Shown here one piece after another: positions 51,416-58,794 of a stretch of 64,000 bases of DNA (the stretch's first letter is position 1; each line of letters starts with the position of its first letter). The stretch spans positions 1 to 64,000 of the IMG/VR virus record IMGVR_UViG_3300043449_000947, one strand, 5' to 3'. The notes beneath the pieces are model-generated. The model was given only the letters and a program-made list of their open reading frames with translations, had not been told where the DNA came from and searched no databases. The position numbers and the translations under genes are program-made. Source of the DNA: a virus.

Positions 51416-51823
51416 TTACAGCTTAAAGATCTTGTTCGTGCCGTTGTCCCACGTGACGATGATGTCACCACCGTTGGGAGTGATTGGCAGACCAGTTGCC
51501 GTGTCGATGTAGGCAATCAGCGGGGAGGTAGCTTCTACACCAGTGTCCTTGTAAATGATCAGAGCTTCAATCGACGGACCTGATACAGCAGAGAACGTCA
51601 CGTCTGCGGCGTCTGCAGCACCGCCAGTCGTAGACTTACCAGTCAGAGTGACGGGCGTAGTGATACGAGCGGAGTTAGAAACGTCAGAGAGGAATTCGTG
51701 AGAAGCCAGAACCGGTGTGTACGCTCCAGTGTCGACCATCAGAACCTTGATGGTATCGGTCAGCCAGTTGAATTGACCTTCGAGGAAGCGCTGACGACCT
51801 TTATCATATAAAGCGTTTGCCAT
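51416..51823 (-). CDS. Small conserved virion protein (135 aa)
   Basis: The pattern YDKGRQRFLEGQFNWLTDTI, KVLMVDTGAYTPVLASHEFL, LTGKSTTGGAADAADVTFSAV and a final TWDNGTNKIFKL is common in phage structural operons. It is probably a tail-fibre-associated or decoration protein. A TCAGGAGTTATTTCC ribosome site precedes the ATG. Confidence 0.78.
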   Translation of the reverse strand: MANALYDKGRQRFLEGQFNWLTDTIKVLMVDTGAYTPVLASHEFLSDVSNSARITTPVTLTGKSTTGGAADAADVTFSAVSGPSIEALIIYKDTGVEATSPLIAYIDTATGLPITPNGGDIIVTWDNGTNKIFKL

Positions 51824-51882
51824 GGAAATAACTCCTGAAATGAAGTGGTTAGGTTAAACGATCGAATCGTACTTGGAAAGAA

Positions 51883-52038
51883 TTATCGCCGCCCATTAAG
51901 AGCTTCCTCAACCTGCCAGATACAGAACGGGCATAACACCCATTCTGTTTTGGGAGGAAGGGGTTGAGCGCAGAGTTTGCACAGCTGCTCATGAGTGACA
52001 GGCGGCGCTGCAGTTGGCGTATTTGGTGTGGACTGCAT
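51883..52038 (-). CDS. Small zinc-ribbon protein (51 aa)
   Basis: It begins with MQSTPNTPTAAPPVTHEQ and has a clear zinc ribbon: LCKLCAQ then LCPFCIW (C-x2-C, 14 residues, C-x2-C). It overlaps the upstream membrane gene by 50 nt in another frame. It fills an otherwise empty stretch of the late operon. Unknown role. Confidence 0.6.
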   Translation of the reverse strand: MQSTPNTPTAAPPVTHEQLCKLCAQPLPPKTEWVLCPFCIWQVEEALNGRR

Positions 52039-52144
52039 GAGCCATAAACCGTCCGGAGTTAAAAACCATATCGCCTGCGAATGTTATGACTATCCCGATA
52101 GCGATACCGAACAGGGCTATACACACTCGTGTGTACAGGCTCAT
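51989..52144 (-). CDS. Small membrane protein (51 aa)
   Basis: One membrane helix (IALFGIAIGIVITFAGDMVF) follows a short MSLYTRV start. The start overlaps the upstream stop as ATGA, which is better than an upstream in-frame start. It is part of the lysis region. Holin-like or accessory role is possible. Confidence 0.55.
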   Translation of the reverse strand: MSLYTRVCIALFGIAIGIVITFAGDMVFNSGRFMAHAVHTKYANCSAACHS

Positions 52145-52395
52145 TTTATGTGAGTGCGTATCCATTCCCATGCACCCGCAGCTACAGTAATAAAGGAAAC
52201 TGTACCTATAATAAAGATTCTGAACCACTTGGCGCCCATCTCCCACTCGGTAACTTTCTGTTCGAGTTTGAGTTGAGCTTCACGCATTTCATATTGCTTC
52301 TGCTGGATGGGCTGTAATTCTTCGCGAATCACCGCACGGAACTCATAATCGTAAAGACGAGTGCGTCTTTCTTCTCCACTCCAGTCATCACTCAT
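52141..52395 (-). CDS. Holin-like protein with C-terminal membrane helix
   Basis: 84 aa from the ATG preceded by GGGAGACTCAAGA. It is charged at the start (SDDWSGEERRTRLYDYEF), followed by a coiled coil (IQQKQYEMREAQLKLEQKV) and a C-terminal membrane segment (FRIFIIGTVSFITVAAGAW). This layout is seen in small phage lysis proteins. It could be a holin, antiholin or spanin-like component; the sequence does not decide. Confidence 0.6.
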   Translation of the reverse strand: MSDDWSGEERRTRLYDYEFRAVIREELQPIQQKQYEMREAQLKLEQKVTEWEMGAKWFRIFIIGTVSFITVAAGAWEWIRTHIK

Positions 52396-52591
52396 TCTTG
52401 AGTCTCCCATCCAAGTCGTAAATACAGTTTGTCACTGCTTTGGCATTATGCCAGTCTTCGAGACATCTAGTGTCTTGAAATTGAACACCAATTTTACACT
52501 GAACAAACGGTAATGCGTGTTTATTTAAGGAGCATCCGGTTTGAGTAACGTACGCGCACGCACATAACCACGCAGCAAGGTGTCTCCGCAA
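52388..52591 (-). CDS. Possible nested lipoprotein (o-spanin-like), TTG start
   Basis: In the frame overlapping the end of the lipobox gene, a TTG at 52591 would begin RRHLAAWLCACAYVTQTGCS, which looks like a lipoprotein signal with a TGC cleavage site, followed by 48 residues. It fills the 115-bp gap between the 52525 and 52141 genes. No ribosome site is clear and position -3 is not ideal, so it is tentative. Confidence 0.25.
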   Translation of the reverse strand: MRRHLAAWLCACAYVTQTGCSLNKHALPFVQCKIGVQFQDTRCLEDWHNAKAVTNCIYDLDGRLKNE

Positions 52592-52809
52592 TCGTTTGCG
52601 GTGACTTTGTCCCCCTGAATGTCCAGCAGACAATCCGTCCCAACCGGCGGCATGATTAGCTTTGGGCAGGATTGGGCTGGTTTTTCGGGCACAGAAATGT
52701 CCACCAACTTGGGGGAACAGCCGGTCAAAAAAATGAAGCCCGCCACTACGAAAACGGCGAGGGTCAAGCTGACGAATTCTGCCAGCAGGTCTTCGTGTGG
52801 GTCTCTCAT
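52525..52809 (-). CDS. Lipobox-containing lysis-region protein (o-spanin candidate)
   Basis: 94 aa. Residues 13-32 are a hydrophobic helix ending in the lipobox FLTGCS (lipid-modified Cys31 expected), after an acidic N-terminus. The mature part is short with Pro residues (SVPEKPAQSCPKLIMPP) and further cysteines. Position after the endolysin fits an outer-membrane spanin. ATGA overlap with the preceding small membrane gene. Confidence 0.6.
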   Translation of the reverse strand: MRDPHEDLLAEFVSLTLAVFVVAGFIFLTGCSPKLVDISVPEKPAQSCPKLIMPPVGTDCLLDIQGDKVTANDCGDTLLRGYVRARTLLKPDAP

Positions 52810-52904
52810 ACGAGTGCCGCGTAGAGCACAGACGTGAGAGCGGTAGCGATGCCGAACACAATCAGCACGCCTATCATCACCTGTTTCATGAATTCGTCTT
52901 TCAT
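52806..52904 (-). CDS. Small membrane protein in the lysis cassette (32 aa)
   Basis: MKDEFMKQV is followed by one membrane helix (MIGVLIVFGIATALTSVLYAAL). It overlaps the endolysin stop and the next start by four bases on each side (ATGA both times). It may be a spanin or holin accessory. Confidence 0.6.
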   Translation of the reverse strand: MKDEFMKQVMIGVLIVFGIATALTSVLYAALV

Positions 52905-53431
52905 TTCATTGCCCTCAGACGTCTTACTGCGATTGCTGCGATCTTCGCTGCCTTATCCTTTCCATTGATGCACCTGCGCGCACCGATGTAGTCGGTATGT
53001 TTAGCGTTGATATAGTCCGTGATCTTCTTGCCCGTGAAGACGCCGTACTTGAAACCGTGGACGAGAATGAAGTTCGCAATCGCTGGCTCCATAGCCCGGT
53101 CTGGCTCTTTTACTAGATCGATACCGAGAAGTTCAGTATACCGAGCATAGTTATACTTCCAAGTCAGCTGGACGAATCCGCGTCCATAATAAGGAAAATA
53201 TCGGAGGTTCCTTCTGCGCCAGCTCTCGGACAGCCAGTAGGCTTCCTTGACCGGCCTGAACGTATCGTTCGTTTCCCACTCGGTAGTGGCAAGAACGTAC
53301 GCAATCTGAGTCTTGAGTACGAGCCCTTGGCGCTTGCACTCATCCTCAATCGCTGCCACCGTCCCTGCTCGCGTTGTGTAGTCACGTCCTTCTGACAGCG
53401 AGTCTAGGAGCGGTGTCAGCGACTCAGTCAT
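52901..53431 (-). CDS. GH19-type endolysin
   Basis: 176 aa. It cuts peptidoglycan glycan strands at the end of infection. ATTEWETNDTFRPVKEAYW (residues 48-66; Glu51/Glu53) and the conserved YYGRGFVQLTWKYNYARY (81-98) are the landmarks of GH19-like phage lysozymes. There is no signal peptide, so export must rely on a holin. It overlaps the upstream membrane gene by eight bases and the downstream one by four. Confidence 0.88.
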   Translation of the reverse strand: MTESLTPLLDSLSEGRDYTTRAGTVAAIEDECKRQGLVLKTQIAYVLATTEWETNDTFRPVKEAYWLSESWRRRNLRYFPYYGRGFVQLTWKYNYARYTELLGIDLVKEPDRAMEPAIANFILVHGFKYGVFTGKKITDYINAKHTDYIGARRCINGKDKAAKIAAIAVRRLRAMK

Positions 53432-53672
53432 CGTCGCGACCCTCTCTGAGAACGTCCCTCAGGTCTTTCTCGACCATGAGTTCTTCAGCCGCTTCGGGCG
53501 GGATATTGCCGACCGTCAGCCAGCTAATGACCATCATCGTGATCATGAACAATCCCAGCAGGAAGGTCTTATCCCAGCCGGGTTCCATAATGACGATGGC
53601 CCCAGAGATGCCGTAGACAGCCGCTTTTAGATCACCGGCTTTGTCTGTCGTAAGTCCGAACATCTGTTTCAT
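53424..53672 (-). CDS. Holin candidate (82 aa, two membrane helices)
   Basis: Membrane segments at about residues 17-30 (AAVYGISGAIVIME) and 36-56 (TFLLGLFMITMMVISWLTVGN), then an acidic C-terminus (EKDLRDVLREGRDDD). Two helices, small size and direct coupling to the endolysin gene fit a class II holin. Confidence 0.65.
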   Translation of the reverse strand: MKQMFGLTTDKAGDLKAAVYGISGAIVIMEPGWDKTFLLGLFMITMMVISWLTVGNIPPEAAEELMVEKDLRDVLREGRDDD

Positions 53673-53674
53673 AG

Positions 53675-53944
53675 CTACACCTTCTCTAAAGATTTACCTT
53701 GTTCAACACGCAGTGCTGCCACTGCCAGACCAATCAAAAGAAAGCTGGTGAATTGAGCCAACTTAATACCAATGAGCTCAAGCTCCTGCTGTACGTTGGC
53801 TCGTTTCTCATCACCCGAATAAGGGACCCCATCTGGATCAACTTTGTCATCCCAACGCTCTACAGCACCTCTAATACGGTCAAACAGATTGTCAGGAATA
53901 AGCTGAGCTATAGCAGCCATAGCAGTGATCCAGAAGGGGCTCAT
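53675..53944 (-). CDS. Small membrane protein next to the holin (89 aa)
   Basis: An amphipathic N-terminus (SPFWITAMAAIAQLIPDNLFDRI), an acidic middle and a C-terminal membrane helix (FTSFLLIGLAVAALRV). It is two bases from the holin candidate, so it may be a lysis regulator or a second holin. Confidence 0.6.
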   Translation of the reverse strand: MSPFWITAMAAIAQLIPDNLFDRIRGAVERWDDKVDPDGVPYSGDEKRANVQQELELIGIKLAQFTSFLLIGLAVAALRVEQGKSLEKV

Positions 53945-53946
53945 AT

Positions 53947-54123
53947 CTATTCTCCGGTTTCTTCGTTAACTTCGACTTCTTCGATCGGCAGAGAAGCGCG
54001 TGCCTCCTGCTGGATTGCGTGGATAAGACCTGCGGTCTGCTCATACGGCTGCTTGGCGAGATAGCCGATGACAGCGTCGGTCAGTTTGAGAGAAAGCACT
54101 ACGGTCTGAATCTGGTCTTCCAT
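53947..54123 (-). CDS. Small acidic protein (58 aa)
   Basis: It begins with MEDQIQTVVLSLKLTD and ends with an acidic EEVEVNEETGE tail. The middle (VIGYLAKQPYEQTAGLIHAIQQE) is helical. It lies between the fibre-region gene and the lysis genes. Unknown role. Confidence 0.55.
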   Translation of the reverse strand: MEDQIQTVVLSLKLTDAVIGYLAKQPYEQTAGLIHAIQQEARASLPIEEVEVNEETGE

Positions 54124-54161
54124 TCTTGGTTCTCGTTGGTTAGAAAAGCGCAGATAGTTTA

Positions 54162-54806
54162 TCAGACGGTTTGTGATAGCGCCTTTACTTCAGCTTCTTG
54201 GGCCAGCAAATTCTTCAGGATTGGTACGTTTTCGGGGAGCAGTCTGTCCTGAATACGCCCTTGTTCAATACACTCTTTGATATGTGTAATCTCGGGCAAG
54301 ATACTCGCGGCGAAATCAGGGTGCATGCGCATCGTATTGAACTCGTCGATGGGGATCGTCCCTGAAGTCATCAGGCAGTTCTCTGCACGATGGATCAGCT
54401 CCAGCCTCCACTCTTCTCTCTGAGATGCTTCATGTGCTTCAGGAAGTGAGAGATGTGCGTGCTTGCGGTATGGTTGCAACTTCTCCATACACTGCTCGAG
54501 GAAGGCCAGTTCCTTATACGCCGCCGCTACACACCGTTTTTTCGTATCTTCAAAGGCCTCCATTTCTTCCAGATCAGCTTCGCCATTCAGACGATCAACC
54601 TCGTCGGCACTGTCGGTAAGCCTTTCTGCAACCAGTCGTTTAGCACGCGCTCTCAGCTCGTCTGCCTTAAGCTTCTTAACTACGTTCGACCTCTCTTCCC
54701 AGAGATCACAGAGAAGAGAATAAGCGCCGTCAGGCGTATGGCACGAGCCAACAAGGAAGTAGAGAATCTGGAAGTCTGTATTTCTGCGGTTGTTTTGAGT
54801 AAGCAT
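54162..54806 (-). CDS. Unknown helical late protein (214 aa)
   Basis: Highly helical and charged (ERSNVVKKLKADELRARAKRL; EVDRLNGEADLEEMEAFED), probably coiled coil. No membrane segment. It begins four bases after the propeller-like fibre gene, so it may be an assembly chaperone for a neighbouring fibre; that is inference. Confidence 0.65.
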   Translation of the reverse strand: MLTQNNRRNTDFQILYFLVGSCHTPDGAYSLLCDLWEERSNVVKKLKADELRARAKRLVAERLTDSADEVDRLNGEADLEEMEAFEDTKKRCVAAAYKELAFLEQCMEKLQPYRKHAHLSLPEAHEASQREEWRLELIHRAENCLMTSGTIPIDEFNTMRMHPDFAASILPEITHIKECIEQGRIQDRLLPENVPILKNLLAQEAEVKALSQTV

Positions 54807-54809
54807 GTT

Positions 54810-55823
54810 TTAGAAACCACCCGGAGGATTTGATACGCCGCATCCGTAGGTCCCCCCAACTGAGAAACTTATCGTAAACGATGCGACGGTGTTATTAGAG
54901 TATGTGTATTTGCTTCTACCGCCACTGTCTCCCCCGCCCCAAAGACCTACGGTGGGGTTGCCTGCGTATATACCGTAGCATAGACCATATGTTATAGCGG
55001 TTCCGTTGGTCTTTGTATTTGCAGAGAAAGACACGATAGCGGTTGTACCGCCGTCACTGAAGTAGCCATTAGTAGTAGTGCTACAAGCACCGCCCCACTG
55101 ACTGTAAGTCTGAGTTAGCGCAACGCCAGCAGCTTTTGTATTGGAAGAATATGTCCACCTGTCATCAGTATGGATATTACCGTAATAGCAAAAATGTCCA
55201 TACGTCGCATTGCCGCAGGCATAACCCATTTCGTGAACACCTGCAGATGCTGTACCAGTAGTACAACTGGTTCCGTAAGTGTAGATGTTCGTAGCGCTGC
55301 CAATGCTGTTAGTGCTGTTATATCCACCTGTCGAGATAGCTTTGGTAGCGTTACCAGCAGTACAGGACCTATTCGACGCATTGGTCAGCGACACGCCTGA
55401 TTGCGCCGAGGTATTTCCAGAGAAAGTAAACGTGCGAACAGAAGCAACCGAATTTGCATAGGGATCTGTAGTCCCGCCGAAGAAATATCCGACGGTTGAA
55501 GTGCTAGTGCCTCGCGCTCCCGCTGTATCTTCGCCTGATACGACAACTAACGAAGTAGTTTGTTTGTACGCGTTAGTGCTGAATTCATTCTTCCACATCA
55601 ACAGAGCGCCGTCGTGATACAGCGCGTAGTTCGAGGTGATGTCGTTAGATTTGCCGTAGAAACTACTGATCGATATCTGACCTGACGCTACGCCAGCGAG
55701 TGTGCGAAGCGCAGATTCGTTGAGGTTAGAAGATGTTGTCGCGGTACGCCCAAGCTCAAGGTTGATCGACTGACCAGCAGTCGACCCGCCTATGCTGAGC
55801 GTACCTGAAGCATTAAGTGCCAT
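54810..55823 (-). CDS. Kelch-like beta-propeller fibre protein
   Basis: 337 aa. The N-terminal 60 residues form an attachment module (LNASGTLSIGGSTAGQSINL; LAGVASGQISISSFYGKS) used by several phage fibres. The rest contains repeated blades of the form FSGNT, GY-x-x-GG, FxFSxNT and YTYSSNTK, with many Gly, Ser and Thr residues, as in kelch-like propellers. Probably a receptor-binding protein. Confidence 0.72.
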   Translation of the reverse strand: MALNASGTLSIGGSTAGQSINLELGRTATTSSNLNESALRTLAGVASGQISISSFYGKSNDITSNYALYHDGALLMWKNEFSTNAYKQTTSLVVVSGEDTAGARGTSTSTVGYFFGGTTDPYANSVASVRTFTFSGNTSAQSGVSLTNASNRSCTAGNATKAISTGGYNSTNSIGSATNIYTYGTSCTTGTASAGVHEMGYACGNATYGHFCYYGNIHTDDRWTYSSNTKAAGVALTQTYSQWGGACSTTTNGYFSDGGTTAIVSFSANTKTNGTAITYGLCYGIYAGNPTVGLWGGGDSGGRSKYTYSNNTVASFTISFSVGGTYGCGVSNPPGGF

Positions 55824-55826
55824 AGA

Positions 55827-56288
55827 TTACGCAGGCGCAGACGGAGTAACGTCGTACCACTCCTGATTAGCCTCATCCCATTCCCACATACCAGTTTCTG
55901 GTTTAGGAACCGGAGCTTCCCATTGCTGCGACATTTCGTTGTACGTCCAGCTAGGATACGGTTGCGGCCCCATGTCACGCTCTTTTGCGAGGTGGAAATA
56001 GAGCGAGTGGATCAGGACGAACAAGTCCTGATACTTGGCATAGGCGTCGATGTACTCGTCGGTTTCTGGATTGCGGAGCTGAAACTCTGTCAGAGCATTC
56101 TCTGCTGTAAGAAGAGTAGCGACAGAGCTGCCAGTGCGGGAGTTGGCGACTTTCCCGCCCGATAGGGCGATGACATCTTCTTCGTCGAAGCGGATAGACG
56201 GTGTAGCCCCATACTCGTTAGAACCGACGATCTGAAACGATCGTGTCCATGATTCGCCCTGTACCGTAGATTCGTTGTACTTAGCCAT
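55827..56288 (-). CDS. Fibre-associated protein with tandem WxW modules
   Basis: 153 aa. The C-terminal part has two short motifs, SWTYNEMSQQWEAPVPKP and MWEWDEANQEWYDV, common in phage fibre-tip or chaperone-like proteins. It overlaps the S74 fibre gene by eight bases. Likely a tail-fibre assembly or accessory protein. Confidence 0.65.
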   Translation of the reverse strand: MAKYNESTVQGESWTRSFQIVGSNEYGATPSIRFDEEDVIALSGGKVANSRTGSSVATLLTAENALTEFQLRNPETDEYIDAYAKYQDLFVLIHSLYFHLAKERDMGPQPYPSWTYNEMSQQWEAPVPKPETGMWEWDEANQEWYDVTPSAPA

Positions 56289-58794
56289 TTGCTTTGCTCT
56301 CCAGATTTTTTACTTTCGCAGACAGTTCTTTGATTGCTTGCAGTAGCACAGGCACGAGCTTGTCGTACTGCACGGTCAGATATTCATCCCCACTGATCGA
56401 ATACTCCTCGCCGTCCTCAGTGTAGGCAGAATCAAACGGAGCTCGCTTGACGACCTCCGGTAGTTCTTTCTGTACCTGCTGGGCGATAACACCGACCTGA
56501 CGATTCTTCTTGGTGTATCCAAACTGTTCAGCCAGCTTGTTGCTGGTGTAGTAGACCCCAGACATGCGCTCGACCTTGCCGAGGGCGTCAGTGATCTCGC
56601 CTTCGATGTCTTTGAGACGCTGGTCGGAGTAGTACGCGGTGACGTTGTTGGTGGCGCGGATTTCACCTGCTACTGCCGAACCGGCAGTACCGACACCTAC
56701 TGAGTTGAACTGTGAGTTCTGCGTGGTGCTGGTGAACGTGGCTGAGGAGCCATCGATCGACGTGATGCCCGTCAGAGCGAGCGACGCGCTGGCGCGGTTA
56801 ATAACAACAGCAGTCGTACCGATGTACATCGTCTGGTTGGTAGCAGCCCTTGTCGTGTCCGTAGGGTGGACATGATCTTGTCGCGCAGCAAGCGTGGAAG
56901 TACCTACCGCCGCCGTCCCGTTTGCTGCCGGGGCAGCAGACGCCAGCCCTGTAATGCCATTGAAGCTTGTAGCGGTACACGCTGCCCCTAGATAGCTATT
57001 GCCTGAAGCAATGTAGAGCGAATAAGGGGTTGTTACTGTTACGTTGGTCGAGGCTACTGGGGCACCGGCAATATACACTGAGGATGCCCTTGTGTAGGTG
57101 GATGCTCCTACAGCTTGTAGTGTTTTAATGCCTACTGAATTGACTACAAAATCAGCAACCCCGCCTGTTTCATACAAAACGGTTTCTGTGTCAGTTGTGA
57201 TGTCAGTCCCCACCCCTGTCACCGGCACTGGACCAAACCTACTGGACATGACGTCGACCACCCTGCTCCAGTGCATACGGGTAGTATTTAGCGTATGTGT
57301 CCCAGCAAATCTTGTCTGATAGGTTTTACCAAAGTTTGATGTACCTACACTTACATTAACGATGGCGCTATCAATGTCCCCGGAAACGTCGGCATCAGTA
57401 GCTCTAGTTAACGTCCAGACAACGGACGTAGATCCTGTGGCTGAGACATAGTAAATGCCGTTGTATTTAGCCGCATCCGCCACAACGAGGCCACCCAAGG
57501 TACTTTGGTCTTTAACAAGAACACGGTCATTGACTGCCAGAGTTACGCCGTCGATAGCAAGTGCGGCGATAGTCTGGGTGAACGTGGTTGTCACCGCAGA
57601 CGCTGCGGCGGTAGCCGCTGCCGACATCACGAAAGTAGTGGCGTTAGTGATGGAAGTAACTGTTGTACTCGCCGGTATGTTGGCATTGCCGGAAATCACC
57701 GCGCCGACTTTGATTCCGGCTGTGGATGTTGTCGTGGCTGTCGTGCTGCTTGCCGTAGTGGTGACTGCTAAGGATTGAGTGTTCGAATAGCCTGTTAGTA
57801 CGTTGGATACAAATGTAGATGCGGCCAAATCTGCAACAGTAGCCACCCGTACAATCTTCTTGTAGCTCGAGTCAGGTAAGTGAACAGAAAGATCAAGTAT
57901 CGGGATATCGGCTGCGACGATAGCTCTAAAAGTAGGCACTCCCGCCGTTCCGCTGGGTGCCGCCAAAATCGTGTTGGCTGTCTGAGAGGCAAAATTACTA
58001 GCTGTAACGGCCAGTGTTCCGCCCAGTGTCAGGCTGCCTGTGCTAGTGACCGTGCCAGAGAGGGTTAGCCCTGAGACAGTACCTGTGCCGCCTACGGAGG
58101 TGACGGTGCCACCAGAGTTGGTATCGGTCCAAGGGACATTCACCAGCATCTGCCCCGCCGCATTAAGCTGCACGGCATATGAGCGGGATGCTGTGGTGGT
58201 TACGGCATTGGCGGCTACGGTCTGCGCGGTGTCGGAACCAAGTTCGACCAGACCCGGTACGGTAGATGTGGCTAGAGAGTATGTGGTGTTGGTGCTACTG
58301 ATCGTGAAGTTGGGGTACGTACCTGTGATGGTTGTAGCACCACCCTGTGTCAGCGTGACCGTCTGATCCGGAGCCGTGTTAGTTACAGTGATCGTGCCGC
58401 TGCCGGTGATCGGTGATCCAGCTACTGAAATACCAGTCCCGTTGGCGATTGCTACGCTAGTAACCGTACCGAGGTTAGTCGTGTAGGCCGTGGTATCCAG
58501 CGTCCACGTATCCGCAGCTGTCTTCTTCAGCAGCCCCGTCGTACCAGACAGCGCAGCGATGGCGCTCAGGTCTGCGTCGTACGCCTGAACATCGACGCCA
58601 ATCTCGGCAGGCGAGAGGTAGTCAGTCCCAGCGACGGCTGCGGTGATTTCTCCGGTGCCGTTCCCCATCAGCAGGCCGGTGACCGTCACTGGGTTGGAAG
58701 TTAACCAGCTCGTACCATTCCATATCCATGTCTTGCCATTAGCGGTATACGCTTGGCCGACGGTAGGGGATGATGGGAAATTAAGTGCAGCCAT
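56281..58794 (-). CDS. Tail fibre with C-terminal S74 intramolecular chaperone
   Basis: 837 aa. A long Thr/Ser/Gly-rich beta stem is followed by the peptidase S74 chaperone. Its start YYSDQRLKDIEGEI lies at 721-734 with the expected cleavage serine at 723, and GVIAQQVQKELPEVV at about 768-782. The chaperone helps the trimeric fibre fold and then cuts itself off. A LAVNDRVLVKDQST module near 445 is shared with the fibre at 60979. The opening SSPTVGQAYTANGKTWIWNG is a common attachment domain. Confidence 0.92.
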   Translation of the reverse strand: MAALNFPSSPTVGQAYTANGKTWIWNGTSWLTSNPVTVTGLLMGNGTGEITAAVAGTDYLSPAEIGVDVQAYDADLSAIAALSGTTGLLKKTAADTWTLDTTAYTTNLGTVTSVAIANGTGISVAGSPITGSGTITVTNTAPDQTVTLTQGGATTITGTYPNFTISSTNTTYSLATSTVPGLVELGSDTAQTVAANAVTTTASRSYAVQLNAAGQMLVNVPWTDTNSGGTVTSVGGTGTVSGLTLSGTVTSTGSLTLGGTLAVTASNFASQTANTILAAPSGTAGVPTFRAIVAADIPILDLSVHLPDSSYKKIVRVATVADLAASTFVSNVLTGYSNTQSLAVTTTASSTTATTTSTAGIKVGAVISGNANIPASTTVTSITNATTFVMSAAATAAASAVTTTFTQTIAALAIDGVTLAVNDRVLVKDQSTLGGLVVADAAKYNGIYYVSATGSTSVVWTLTRATDADVSGDIDSAIVNVSVGTSNFGKTYQTRFAGTHTLNTTRMHWSRVVDVMSSRFGPVPVTGVGTDITTDTETVLYETGGVADFVVNSVGIKTLQAVGASTYTRASSVYIAGAPVASTNVTVTTPYSLYIASGNSYLGAACTATSFNGITGLASAAPAANGTAAVGTSTLAARQDHVHPTDTTRAATNQTMYIGTTAVVINRASASLALTGITSIDGSSATFTSTTQNSQFNSVGVGTAGSAVAGEIRATNNVTAYYSDQRLKDIEGEITDALGKVERMSGVYYTSNKLAEQFGYTKKNRQVGVIAQQVQKELPEVVKRAPFDSAYTEDGEEYSISGDEYLTVQYDKLVPVLLQAIKELSAKVKNLESKANG

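Noticed and set aside
53151-53385. Alternative minus-strand frames inside the endolysin gene
   Set aside because: They overlap the GH19 motifs in other frames and show no conserved pattern or ribosome site.
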